DNA of 64,000 nucleotides from Rhodopirellula sp. (GTDB taxonomy: Bacteria; Planctomycetota; Planctomycetia; Pirellulales; Pirellulaceae): NCBI GenBank assembly GCA_002698965.1, contig PAAT01000102.1:31731-95730 (forward strand), read 5' to 3'. The first letter of the stretch is position 1; each line of letters begins with the position of its first letter. A model generated the notes under the pieces. The model was given only the letters and a program-made list of their open reading frames with translations. It ran no database searches and was not told where the DNA came from. Shown one piece after another: positions 46,721 through 55,846 of this stretch. Position numbers and translations under genes: made by a program.

Positions 46721-47740
46721 ATGCCAAAGATTTCATTTGCTAACTATCCACTGGCGACAGTCGCTTGTTTTGATGCGACCTCCGGAGAATTACCGCGACG
46801 TTTTCTTGATGTCCAACGAAATAATCAGTTCCTGAAAAAACTAGCGGAGAACAATGTGGCAGCGGTGTTAATCGGTGCTTCGACTGGTCAGGGACATGTT
46901 CGCACACCGGAAGAACTCGATCAATGGTTTCTATCCACGAAAGAGGTCGAATTGGGTAATACGATTAAAATTGCCCTGCTGCGTCCCGAAGATGGTTCCG
47001 ATTGGCATCATCGACATGTGGCAACATTAGTCGACGCCGATTTTGATATCGCGTTTGTACGCCCTGGAACGGAGCTAAATTCCACAGCAAATTCTCAGGA
47101 GATCAGTTTGAATATGCAGTCGGCATGTCAGGCTGTGGTAGACGCAGATCTGGCATTGGGGGTTTACTCTATCCCTGATGTAAGCGGGGTCGCACTGGGG
47201 ACCGATTCAGTTGCAGATATTCAGCAGCGTTTTGGCCAGCACCTGGTGGCGGTGAAGGTTACTGAGGCCGATTATCAAAGCAGTACGAAGCAGTTTCTGG
47301 AGGATCAGCGTTTACAGGATCTTAGAATCGTTCAGGGTTGGGATCCTTTTTTAGCGAATGCCTTGCAGGACGATCCGAGACGGTGTGGTGTGACATCCGG
47401 CCCAATGTCATTTGCCGTCTTTCAATATCTGCATATTCTGGAGGCAGCTCGGGATAATGACTGGCACGAAGTTCAGCACGCACAGTTGGCTGTCACGACA
47501 TTATTTCAGTCGATGCAGGATGATCCAGCGAAGTTCGCGGACCTCCAGCGGGCAAAATATATTATGGGACTTGGGCATCCTTTGCTGGATACCATTTCTC
47601 AACAACAGATTGAACGAGTCTTTTCGGCACTGGAGCATGTACCAAGACGGGCTGACAGAAAGCGTCTTAGTGAAAGTCTAAATCTCATGCAGGATGGTCC
47701 CTATCGGGAGAGATTACTTGAGGTGGGAGGTTCTCAGTAG
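46721..47740 (+). CDS. Dihydrodipicolinate synthase family protein (DapA-like aldolase)
   Basis: A 339-residue class I aldolase/lyase of the DapA/NanA family. The phosphate/carboxylate loop is IGASTGQG (51-58), close to the family GTTGE. Tyr149 in VYSIPD is the catalytic tyrosine, and Lys179 in VAVKVTE forms the Schiff base. GGAG lies 8 bases before the ATG. True DapA is shorter (about 290), so this is probably another pyruvate- or oxo-acid-dependent aldolase or dehydratase. It is divergent from the hydroxyacid dehydrogenase, and the two may act on the same sugar acid; that is inference. Confidence 0.85.
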   Translation: MPKISFANYPLATVACFDATSGELPRRFLDVQRNNQFLKKLAENNVAAVLIGASTGQGHVRTPEELDQWFLSTKEVELGNTIKIALLRPEDGSDWHHRHVATLVDADFDIAFVRPGTELNSTANSQEISLNMQSACQAVVDADLALGVYSIPDVSGVALGTDSVADIQQRFGQHLVAVKVTEADYQSSTKQFLEDQRLQDLRIVQGWDPFLANALQDDPRRCGVTSGPMSFAVFQYLHILEAARDNDWHEVQHAQLAVTTLFQSMQDDPAKFADLQRAKYIMGLGHPLLDTISQQQIERVFSALEHVPRRADRKRLSESLNLMQDGPYRERLLEVGGSQ

Positions 47741-47759
47741 GCTTTTGAGTGTAAAAAAA

Positions 47760-47791
47760 GAGGTCAAAACCGTTGCATCGGTTTTGACCTC
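47760..47791 (-). terminator. Strong hairpin, T-run on the minus strand
   Basis: A perfect 13-base stem: GAGGTCAAAACCG (47760-47772) and CGGTTTTGACCTC (47779-47791) with the loop TTGCAT. Seven A residues precede it, so the classical T-run lies on the minus strand. It may also end the DapA-family transcript on the plus strand. Confidence 0.65.
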
Positions 47792-47811
47792 GTGCCAAAC
47801 CCTACTCCTCA

Positions 47812-47856
47812 ACGTGAATTAAGTAAGGGCTCAACAGTCCCTAGCCTACTTAACGT
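47812..47856. repeat. Second inverted repeat, imperfect
   Basis: ACGT and TTAAGTA on the left (47812-47825, with a GAA bulge) pair with TACTTAACGT (47847-47856). An inner AGGGCT / AGTCCCT pairing makes it longer. It follows the strong hairpin and precedes the DUF1592 gene by 136 bases. Confidence 0.4.
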
Positions 47857-47992
47857 GGTAGATATTGGTAACCGCTTAAATCAATAGAAAATGCGATCCA
47901 AACGCTTTTTTCAAACGTGCATAGGGGCAGATCGTTCATAGTGGTATAATACGCATTAATAACCCGCCATTTGTAAACTATCAGGTCTGCCA

Positions 47993-50614
47993 TTGAATAC
48001 TTCGACCGTCAAGATTCGTCCACGGTTAGTCGCTCTAATCGCTCTTCTGGCCGCTTTACCAGTGCATGGTCAGGATAGTAGTGACGTTCTATCGCTGCAG
48101 CAAGCACGGGAGGCTGGTCGGAAAGATTCCCGGTTTCTTAGGCCTGATGGAACGGCGCCCGCTGATCCAAAGAAAATACCAAAAGCAAATCTGGGAGACT
48201 ATAAGAAGAGTCTTTATCCGATACTCCAGAAAAGCTGTTTGGGGTGTCATGGGCCAGACCGAACCGAGGGGCGCTTGAGAGTTGATCAGTTAGACCCGAA
48301 TCTATTAACAGGCCAGCATGTTAATCAATGGAAAGAAATTTATAACGCCTTAGGGAATTCAGAAATGCCTCCGGCGGATGAAACGGAATATAGGTTGGCC
48401 GACCAGGACCGCGGCTTATTAGTCGAGTGGGTTGGTGCGGAACTGGAAAAGGCTTACCACGTTAGAAAAGGTGGGCAGGACTACTCGGCATTTAGACGCA
48501 TGACGCGATATGAATACAACTATGCGTTACAGGATTTGCTGGGAATTCCATTCGATGTGGTGGAGCGTCTGCCCCCGGAGTCCATGTCGGATGATGGCTT
48601 TTTAAATCGCTCTGAGTTGTTGCAGATGTCAGCAATGCAATTTGAAACCAGTCGTGAGATTGGCCTTAGAACGCTGCAGCGTGTAACAGTCCATGGCGAT
48701 CCGCCTAAACCGGTCGTTTATAAATTTGCGTTTCAGGGCGAAATGACGCGCCTGACATCCGCTGCCAATGCCAAAGTCTTCAACGTTAGAGATGATAATT
48801 ACAAGCAAGCACGAAATACGCCCCACTTTCTTAACCATACGTCGGGACAGGCGATTCACTATAGCGGCGGGAATTTTAAGCCGGATCCTAAAGCCATAGT
48901 TGGTGAGGTCCACTCAGATTCGCCGATTGCAATTTCGTTGCCGCCGGGGCGAGAGTTGAAATTTAATCTTGATCGATTTCTTCCGGATGAAGGTGTCATG
49001 CGTGTTCGGATTCGTGCTGCTCGTTCCAACATGAATCCCCAGCATTTTGCAAACCTGCGTCTGATCTTTAGCGCTCATACGAGTAATAATGCAAATTTCT
49101 CGCAAGTTATCAGTCAGCGAGACTTACCAGTGACGGCACCGATGGAGGCTCCCGAATATATTGATTTCCTGATCCCTCTTGGTGATATCCAACGTAATCC
49201 ATTTCGGAAGCTCGAGACCACGTTTCCGCGGCGAGACGAATTCCTGCACATTCAAAATATCTCTAATGGAAATCGCGGTCCGGAGCCTTTAGGCGTCCTG
49301 ATTGATCATATTGAAGTTAGCGCGCCGTTCTACGCTTCGTGGCCCCCCCAGTCGCACAGGGAAATATTTTTTGACAGTGCGAATAAAGGGGATGAGATAG
49401 GCTATGCAGCCGAAGTGTTGAAAGTGTTTATGGCGCGAGCTTGGCGGCGAACCGTTACTGAATCTGAAGTTGCAAAGTTTGTGGAGTTGTTCAAAGAGTT
49501 TCGGAGTGATTTTGAAACGTTCGAAGAAACCATGCAGGAAGTCTTGGCGACGGTGATTGCATCACCCGACTTCTTATATCTTACGCAAACCATGAATGGT
49601 GGCCGTGAGGGGAAAGAGCGAATTAGCGATATGGAGTTTGCAACCCGTCTCTCCTTCTTCCTCTGGGCTAGTATCCCTGATGTCGAATTGTTGGGAGCGG
49701 CGTATCAGGGTGACTTGAGGAAGCCGGAAGTGCTGAAGTCGCAGATTGCCCGGATGCTGAATGATCCGCGAGCCAATCGTTTTGCGGAGCATTTTGTTGG
49801 GCAATGGCTTGGGCTGGATGGGCTCGATAGTACAACACACGTTCGGGATGCCGTGCTTTTGGCTGCCATGCAACAAGAGCCAGTTGCCTTCTTTAAGGAA
49901 GTACTTGTCGGTAATGAGAGCGTGATGGATTTCATTCACTCCGATTATGTGGTGGTGAATGAACGACTGGCGGGCCATTATCGAGTGGGAGAAGTTTACG
50001 GGCCGCACTTTCGAAGGGTTTCGGTCGCGGAAACAGTGAATCGAGGAGGCATGTTGACTCAGGCAGGGATGCTGGCGATGAATTCGGATGGGACGGATTC
50101 GCATCCATTAAAGCGTGGAATCTGGATGTTGGAACGTGTCTTGCATGACCCACCACCGCCCCCTCCTCCCAATGTTCCCGAAGTGGACCTTACAGATCCT
50201 CGCATCCTGCAGATGACGCTTAAAGAGCGAATTGAAGATCATCGAAATAAGCCTGCCTGTAAGTCATGTCACTCAAAGATCGATCCGTGGGGAATCGCAT
50301 TTGAAAATTATGACGCGTTGGGAGCGTTCCGAACACAGCTTAAAAATGGTCCAGTCGATGCCAATGCTGAACTCTTTAATAAGCAACCACTTCATGGTAT
50401 GACCGGTTTGAAACGCTATTTACTTTTAGAAAGACAGGATCAATTCGCACGTGCTATCGTTGAAAAAATGACCACATATGCGATTGGCCGATCATTATCA
50501 TTTAGTGATAATGCCGATATAAATAAAATTGTTGTACAATTCCGTAGACAGGAAGATCGTTTGGGCGATCTGATTCAGATTATCGCCCAAAGTGAAATCT
50601 TTAACTCCAGATAG
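47993..50614 (+). CDS. DUF1592 domain-containing protein with PSCyt-type haem motif
   Basis: An 873-residue secreted protein starting at a TTG (47993) with a good signal peptide (LVALIALLAALPVHG). CLGCH at 82-86 is the planctomycete cytochrome-type motif. DUF1587 (RMTRYEYNYALQDLLGIP), DUF1595 (FMARAWRRTVTE), DUF1592, DUF1588 (SHPLKRGIWMLERVLHDPP, with CKSCH at 756-760) and DUF1585 follow in order. In contrast to the member at 35684, there is no carbohydrate-binding-like insert before DUF1588. A perfect TATAAT lies at 47945. First gene of the DUF1592 -> DUF1552 -> DUF1501 operon. Confidence 0.92.
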   Translation: MNTSTVKIRPRLVALIALLAALPVHGQDSSDVLSLQQAREAGRKDSRFLRPDGTAPADPKKIPKANLGDYKKSLYPILQKSCLGCHGPDRTEGRLRVDQLDPNLLTGQHVNQWKEIYNALGNSEMPPADETEYRLADQDRGLLVEWVGAELEKAYHVRKGGQDYSAFRRMTRYEYNYALQDLLGIPFDVVERLPPESMSDDGFLNRSELLQMSAMQFETSREIGLRTLQRVTVHGDPPKPVVYKFAFQGEMTRLTSAANAKVFNVRDDNYKQARNTPHFLNHTSGQAIHYSGGNFKPDPKAIVGEVHSDSPIAISLPPGRELKFNLDRFLPDEGVMRVRIRAARSNMNPQHFANLRLIFSAHTSNNANFSQVISQRDLPVTAPMEAPEYIDFLIPLGDIQRNPFRKLETTFPRRDEFLHIQNISNGNRGPEPLGVLIDHIEVSAPFYASWPPQSHREIFFDSANKGDEIGYAAEVLKVFMARAWRRTVTESEVAKFVELFKEFRSDFETFEETMQEVLATVIASPDFLYLTQTMNGGREGKERISDMEFATRLSFFLWASIPDVELLGAAYQGDLRKPEVLKSQIARMLNDPRANRFAEHFVGQWLGLDGLDSTTHVRDAVLLAAMQQEPVAFFKEVLVGNESVMDFIHSDYVVVNERLAGHYRVGEVYGPHFRRVSVAETVNRGGMLTQAGMLAMNSDGTDSHPLKRGIWMLERVLHDPPPPPPPNVPEVDLTDPRILQMTLKERIEDHRNKPACKSCHSKIDPWGIAFENYDALGAFRTQLKNGPVDANAELFNKQPLHGMTGLKRYLLLERQDQFARAIVEKMTTYAIGRSLSFSDNADINKIVVQFRRQEDRLGDLIQIIAQSEIFNSR

Positions 50615-50631
50615 TCCCATAGGGAAAAGGT

Positions 50632-52029
50632 ATGTCTGACAAAAATAATAAACCATCTCGTAGACAGTTCCTCCAAGGCACGGGGATCGCGCTATCGCTT
50701 CCCTGGTTGGAAACCTTTGCTTCTGCTGATAAGGCATCCGAAGAGACTCCACGTCGATTCTTGAGTGTTTATCACCCTGATGGGGTAGGATTGCCACTTC
50801 GAAATGACCCGGCATGGAAGGATTGGAGTTGGTTTCCTCGAGGGGGAGAGCGAAACTTTGAACTGACCAAAGTTTTGGATGTTCTCGAGCCTCTTCGCAA
50901 TGATATTACGATCTATTCTGGCTTGTCGCACCCAGCCGTACGTCAGGTGCACGGTCACTCAAATGCGGATCAATACCTGACGGGTGCTGCAACTGGGGGC
51001 CATGGAGCGTATCAAAATTCAATCTCGCTTGATCAGGTTTATGCCAATCATATTGGCGAAAAGACGCGTCATGCTTCACTCGTGATGTCAACCAACGGAG
51101 GAGTAGGAGGACCTCGTGGAGCACAGACACAGTCTTTCAATGCGGAAGGTCGTCCTATTCCCGCGATGAACCGTCCAAAGCAAATTTTCGACATGTTGTT
51201 TGTTGCAAGTGGTGAAAAGGCTGCCGCTAAACTTGCCAGGAGCAAGAGTTCGCTGGACCTGCTTATTGAGCATACACGCTCGCTTGGGCGCCGGCTTTCG
51301 GCAAAAGATCAGCAGACGATGCAGGAATATCTGGATGCTGTTCGTGATACGGAGGTCAAATTGGCTAAGGCACAACGCTGGATTGATACGCCAGTTCCAA
51401 CGGTAGATACAAGTAACCTGAATCTCGACGCGGATCCTAAAGAAGCGAGGATGTATTTTCAGACTATGTACGAGTTGATTTATCTTTCGTATCTCAGTGA
51501 TTCGACTCGCGCTGTTACATTCCAGTTGGGAAGGGAGAATGGTGAAGGGCCTCATGATCTGCTGTCAAAGGCCGTTGGTCTCGGCGGGGCCCATGGGTTG
51601 ACTCACGCCGTGAAACGTCCAGATGGCTGGAAGAACCTTGGGACTTATAACCGTTACCAGGCCATGGAGTTCGGTAGATTTGTACAGAAGTTGAAAGATA
51701 CCAAGGAACCGAATGGAGATGGTACGATGCTTGATAACACCTTCGCGATGCACGGTTCTGCATCCAGTAGCTTCCATCTTTCGCGTAACTACCCCATTAT
51801 TTCCGCCGGTGGTAAGAATATTGGCTTTGATAATGGTCGCTATTTGAAGTTTGGTAGTGGTAACGAGGATAATCAGGCCGGAGCAGGAATCGATACAGAT
51901 GCGGGCTGGCGAGGTAAGTTGGAAGCGGAAGAATTACCGCTAGCAAAACTGTTTGTCACAGTACTCCAACGTCTCGGTGTCGAAACGGATGCATTTGCCG
52001 GCTACAGCGGGACGCTTGAAAGAGTGTAA
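50632..52029 (+). CDS. DUF1552 domain-containing secreted protein
   Basis: A 465-residue DUF1552 protein with an N-terminal twin-arginine-like signal (SRRQFLQGTGIALSLPW). Family blocks include FLSVYHPDGVGLP, GLSHPAVRQVHGHSNADQYL and a late MHGSASSSFHLSRNYPII segment. It starts 17 bases after the DUF1592 stop and ends 11 bases before the DUF1501 start, so it is the middle of a tight three-gene operon. Function unknown. Confidence 0.92.
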   Translation: MSDKNNKPSRRQFLQGTGIALSLPWLETFASADKASEETPRRFLSVYHPDGVGLPLRNDPAWKDWSWFPRGGERNFELTKVLDVLEPLRNDITIYSGLSHPAVRQVHGHSNADQYLTGAATGGHGAYQNSISLDQVYANHIGEKTRHASLVMSTNGGVGGPRGAQTQSFNAEGRPIPAMNRPKQIFDMLFVASGEKAAAKLARSKSSLDLLIEHTRSLGRRLSAKDQQTMQEYLDAVRDTEVKLAKAQRWIDTPVPTVDTSNLNLDADPKEARMYFQTMYELIYLSYLSDSTRAVTFQLGRENGEGPHDLLSKAVGLGGAHGLTHAVKRPDGWKNLGTYNRYQAMEFGRFVQKLKDTKEPNGDGTMLDNTFAMHGSASSSFHLSRNYPIISAGGKNIGFDNGRYLKFGSGNEDNQAGAGIDTDAGWRGKLEAEELPLAKLFVTVLQRLGVETDAFAGYSGTLERV

Positions 52030-52040
52030 TTGTTCAAGGC

Positions 52041-53375
52041 ATGGGTGGTCTAGATGTAAGTCGTCGTAGTTTCGTTCAAGCCGGTGTGCTTGGAGCAGGT
52101 GGTCTTGGTTTAAGTGAAGTGCTGCGGCTGAAGGCTCAGGCAGGCAATGCTCGGTCCGGGCAAAATACTTCGGTGATTTTGTTTTGGCTCAGTGGCGGGC
52201 CCGGGCATATGGAGACCTGGGATCCTAAACCTGATGCACCTGCTGAAGTCCGCGGCCCGTTTGGTGCCATTTCCACCGCGGTGCCGGGTATCCAGTTCGG
52301 CGAATTGATGCCGAATCTCGCGAATCGGATGGACAGGTTGACAGTGCTGCGGAGTGTCAATCATGGATCAGGGGATCATACAAAGTCAAACCACTGGATG
52401 TTGACGGGCTTTGAAGGGCCCGCTTTTAATGCCCCCGATTTTCGGGAACAACGCCGCCCGTCGATGGGGTCTGCTGTGGCGGCACTGGAGGGAGCAAATC
52501 ACCCCGGAATGCCAGCGTATGTCGGAGTGCCTCATCTTCGAGGGGGTACTGATAACTTCTTCCATTATTCTGCTTACTTGGGCGGTGGATACAATCCGTT
52601 CGTTGTCAATTCCGATCCTGCCTCGGAAAACTTTTCGGTGAGGAATCTTTCTTTACCAGTCGGACTAACAGGGGCTCGTCTGGAAGATCGGCTGGGTCTG
52701 TTACAATCCATGGATAAGTTAAAACGGTCGCATAATACGAAGATGAATGATCTGGACCAGCATCATCAGAAGGCTTTCGACCTTTTAACCAGCCGCCGCG
52801 TACGAGAAGCGTTTGATGTGGGGGCCGAGGAAACTGTGACACGGGAAGCCTACGGCATGCATACGTTTGGACAGTCGGCACTGGTGGCCCGCCGCCTGGT
52901 GGAACGTGGAGTTACCTTTGTTACGGTGAACTGTGTACCATGGGATCACCATGGATCCTCCAATAGGTATCAGACGGAAGAAGGGTCTAATTTACTGATC
53001 CCTCCTTTAGATGTCGCGATTTCTGGGTTGATTGATGATCTGGAGCAACGAGGTTTATATGAGGATACGATGGTGATTGCGATGGGAGAGTTTGGTCGAA
53101 CACCGCGCATGAACAAATACGCCGGGCGGGACCATTGGGGCCGTACCTTTAGCGTACTTGTCGGTTGTGGTGGTATGAACATGGGGCAGGTTGTTGGCCG
53201 TTCCAATCCACATGGTGCCCATGTTGTCAATCGGCCGATTTCGCCAGAAGATGTTGCAGCGACGGTTTATCATCATCTTGGTATCGACGGTGAAAATACA
53301 ACGTTTGATGATTTATTGGGGCGTCCGATCCCTTTGATTTCCGAGGGGAAGCCAATCCAGGAGTTAGTTGGTTAA
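52041..53375 (+). CDS. DUF1501 domain-containing secreted protein
   Basis: A 444-residue DUF1501 protein. The N-terminal signal is SRRSFVQAGVLGAGGLG, twin-arginine-like. Blocks include FWLSGGPGHMETWDPKPDAP, LMPNLANRMDRLTVLRSV, AMGEFGRTPR and GRDHWGRTFSV. Last gene of the DUF1592/DUF1552/DUF1501 operon and convergent with the sulfatase gene (16-base gap). It contrasts with the DUF1501 genes at 20749 and 31598, which lack such partners. Confidence 0.93.
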   Translation: MGGLDVSRRSFVQAGVLGAGGLGLSEVLRLKAQAGNARSGQNTSVILFWLSGGPGHMETWDPKPDAPAEVRGPFGAISTAVPGIQFGELMPNLANRMDRLTVLRSVNHGSGDHTKSNHWMLTGFEGPAFNAPDFREQRRPSMGSAVAALEGANHPGMPAYVGVPHLRGGTDNFFHYSAYLGGGYNPFVVNSDPASENFSVRNLSLPVGLTGARLEDRLGLLQSMDKLKRSHNTKMNDLDQHHQKAFDLLTSRRVREAFDVGAEETVTREAYGMHTFGQSALVARRLVERGVTFVTVNCVPWDHHGSSNRYQTEEGSNLLIPPLDVAISGLIDDLEQRGLYEDTMVIAMGEFGRTPRMNKYAGRDHWGRTFSVLVGCGGMNMGQVVGRSNPHGAHVVNRPISPEDVAATVYHHLGIDGENTTFDDLLGRPIPLISEGKPIQELVG

Positions 53376-53391
53376 CCTTTGCCCGTAATGG

Positions 53392-54753
53392 TTATGGTAA
53401 CCACTTTGGTTTAGCCGGGACTTTGGCTTTGCTATCGACGGGCCCGCCTAACGCCATGGTGTTACCCCCGATTTCGGTCAACTGTCGGCGGGCTTCGTCA
53501 AGCAACTCGGCAACTCTCTTTGGATTCTGCTGACTAAGATTAGTGTGCTCAGCGGGATCGTTTTTGAGGTTAATCAACACTGGTCCCTGTTGAGAGTCAG
53601 GTAGTTCTTCGATTTCATCAAAATAGAGTTTCCAGTTACCAGATCGGATTGCCTGCGGCGTGCCCCATCCATGCCAAAACAATAAAGTTGACCTCGCGGG
53701 TCGCCCTGCGCCGCGTCTGCAAAGTGAAGGCATGATGTTGACTCCATTGATCTTGGCAATTGTATCCTTCACCATCCGGCTGTTTAATTGACACGCAGCT
53801 GTGAGGCTGGGTAGAAGATCTATTGCACTGATAAGGTGGTTGTTCGTCTGCCGGGCAGGAATCCGTCCGGGCCAACGAATGATACACGGTACACGATTAC
53901 CTCCTTCCAACGTACTCCACTTTAACCCACGATATGGCGTGGATTGCGCCCACTGTTTTTGACCAGGTTCAACACCATTGTCGGAAAGAAAAACGACAAT
54001 GGTATTATCCTCGATCTTTAATCGATGGAGTGCCTTCAGAAGATCTCCGATACGACTGTCGAGCTCTTCGACAACATCGCCATAGGCCCCCAGCTTCGTT
54101 TTTCCTTTCCAGTCGGGGTGGGCTTCGGCCGGGAAATGGGGCGCGCTAAAGGGTAAATAGAGAAAGAACGGTTTGCCATGATTTGATTCAACAAATCGTA
54201 TGGCTTCATCTGTAAAAAGCTCGGTGAGGTGCCGGTTGTCAAAAGGATCCGCGATAAGTTCATTACCGCGCCAGAGTTGTTTGGTTTGGTTATTACTTTT
54301 GTTGATGAAGTAGGTGGTATTGAAACCGTGTACGGCAGGCGAATGTGCTGTCGAATCGCCCAAATGCCATTTGCCAATCAAAGCAGTTTCGTATCCGGCC
54401 TGTTTGAAGATTTCGGCAATAGTGGTTGTTGCAGGCGCGAGTCCGTTTTGTGGTTTTATTCCATAGCCTACGACACCACCTTGCCAGCCGCATCTAACCG
54501 GATACAAGCCTGTTAAGAGAGCCATTCTTGAGGGAGTACAGATAGTGGAGCCTGAATAGAAGCTTGTTAGCCGTACACCCTCGGCTGCTAGTTGGTCCAG
54601 GACGGGGGTTTTGATCGTCACGCTTCCGTAGCACGATAGATCGTTATAGCCAAGGTCGTCGGCCATGATAAGGATAACGTTTGGTGAGGCCTTTGCTGCC
54701 ATGCTGTTCGACGCCAACAGAAAAACCATTAAAAAAATGAGCGGGGCTTTCAA
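53392..54753 (-). CDS. Secreted arylsulfatase-type sulfatase
   Basis: A 453-residue type I sulfatase that starts at TTG (54753), chosen because AAGGAAC lies 8 bases upstream and the signal peptide (LIFLMVFLLASNSMAA) begins there; the next ATG is 8 codons inside and has no ribosome-binding site. ADDLGYNDLSCYG carries metal-binding aspartates, CTPSR (Cys72) is the formylglycine motif, and GKWHLG and FLSDNG are further blocks. The C-terminal subdomain is complete. Substrate unknown. It converges with the DUF1501 gene. Confidence 0.93.
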   Translation of the reverse strand: MKAPLIFLMVFLLASNSMAAKASPNVILIMADDLGYNDLSCYGSVTIKTPVLDQLAAEGVRLTSFYSGSTICTPSRMALLTGLYPVRCGWQGGVVGYGIKPQNGLAPATTTIAEIFKQAGYETALIGKWHLGDSTAHSPAVHGFNTTYFINKSNNQTKQLWRGNELIADPFDNRHLTELFTDEAIRFVESNHGKPFFLYLPFSAPHFPAEAHPDWKGKTKLGAYGDVVEELDSRIGDLLKALHRLKIEDNTIVVFLSDNGVEPGQKQWAQSTPYRGLKWSTLEGGNRVPCIIRWPGRIPARQTNNHLISAIDLLPSLTAACQLNSRMVKDTIAKINGVNIMPSLCRRGAGRPARSTLLFWHGWGTPQAIRSGNWKLYFDEIEELPDSQQGPVLINLKNDPAEHTNLSQQNPKRVAELLDEARRQLTEIGGNTMALGGPVDSKAKVPAKPKWLP

Positions 54754-54970
54754 GCGTGGTGTTCCTTCATGTGAATCACAAATGTTGTAGTTGTTCTGTG
54801 GGCAATAGCTTCGGCCTGATGAGTATCTCGTTGGCGATGGCTAAAACGGCGTGACCTCTTTGGCTTAAGCGATGGTAGCGTAGATGAAGAAAGTGTTTAA
54901 AGCTTTGGATAACTAAATTTCACACTCTCCAACGTTCACAGGCAAATCCAGGTTATTAGGATAATGATCA

Positions 54971-55732
54971 CTATTCAAATTGGCTGTCATGCCACCGTTT
55001 TCGAGAACCGTTTATGAATCCCGTGATAACAATGCCAAAAATAATACAGCCGGCAACCGTTAGGATCCCATTGGTTGAGAGTAGGTCGCCTTTGAGTCCT
55101 TGTTGGATTGACACAATACCACTCAGGGTCGCCACGGGGAAAAAGAAGGCTACAAATAGGTTCAGTCTATGAGCAGATCTTGCAAGGGCCTTGCTTTCAC
55201 GTGCCTGTATTTCGGAGTTTCTCGCCACCGCAATTTCCAAGCCGTTCTTGCAACTTGCGTAAAGCAACTCGCTGGTTCGCAACAGTTTATAAGCCAGATC
55301 GCGAATGTTAATCAACTCGTGGGCCTCGGAAAACTTAACACGTGCTTCTTGTAGCACCTGATGCATATGCCTGATGGATCTTAGCAGCGGCGTAAGTGTT
55401 TCAAGAACTTCGTAGAAATCCTCTACAGAGTCAGTTCGGGGTTCCAGGTTATCGAGCCTGTCAAGGTACTGCTCGTACTCAGCAAGATGATCTTCCAGGG
55501 AAAGCGGCTTTTCATCCGTTATCTGGTAGAACCATCGTCCCTGACTGTCTCTCCAAAAACACCGTGCTCCCCGGTTGTGTTGGTAAGGCTTTGGAGGTGC
55601 ATGAAGCACTAAAAGGAGATGGCCTGCTCCTTCCAGCATCCGCTGGTGGCCGGCATGCTCGCCCAATCGAAGACTGATTTCCGCAGGTAGGTCCCACCCT
55701 TCAGCTAAACGTGTATGGTTTGAAGTTTGCAT
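54971..55732 (-). CDS. CorA-like membrane protein (partial similarity)
   Basis: A 253-residue protein. After a soluble N-terminal region and a long helical segment (about 80-190), the C-terminus has two membrane spans: LNLFVAFFFPVATLSGIVSI and GILTVAGCIIFGIVITGFIN. This is the CorA layout, but the signature GMN between the spans is not present and the protein is shorter than usual CorA (about 300 or more). It may be a diverged metal transporter relative or a structural analogue. It is divergent from the amidohydrolase gene. Confidence 0.6.
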   Translation of the reverse strand: MQTSNHTRLAEGWDLPAEISLRLGEHAGHQRMLEGAGHLLLVLHAPPKPYQHNRGARCFWRDSQGRWFYQITDEKPLSLEDHLAEYEQYLDRLDNLEPRTDSVEDFYEVLETLTPLLRSIRHMHQVLQEARVKFSEAHELINIRDLAYKLLRTSELLYASCKNGLEIAVARNSEIQARESKALARSAHRLNLFVAFFFPVATLSGIVSIQQGLKGDLLSTNGILTVAGCIIFGIVITGFINGSRKRWHDSQFE

Positions 55733-55846
55733 TCTTTTGATAAGCTCAGGTCGTTGTTGCTCAAGGATCTATATTAATATAACGTGTTCTTTAAATCCTC
55801 AGCTTTTAGGAATTGTTGTGTTAACTGACGAAAGCGATATAAGAAA

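Noticed and set aside
47922..47950. Promoter for the DUF1592 gene based on TATAAT at 47945
   Set aside because: The -10 is perfect, but no acceptable -35 lies 16 to 18 bases upstream, so I only mention it in the gene entry.
49574..50104. Antisense frame of about 176 codons inside the DUF1592 gene
   Set aside because: Fully inside a clear gene on the other strand, no recognisable motif.
51088..51555. Antisense frame of about 155 codons inside the DUF1552 gene
   Set aside because: Shadow of a conserved gene; no supporting start site or motif.
54961..54985. AT-rich GATAATGATCACTATTC resembling part of a Fur box
   Set aside because: It lies at the 3-prime end of the CorA-like gene, not before any gene start, and the symmetry is poor.
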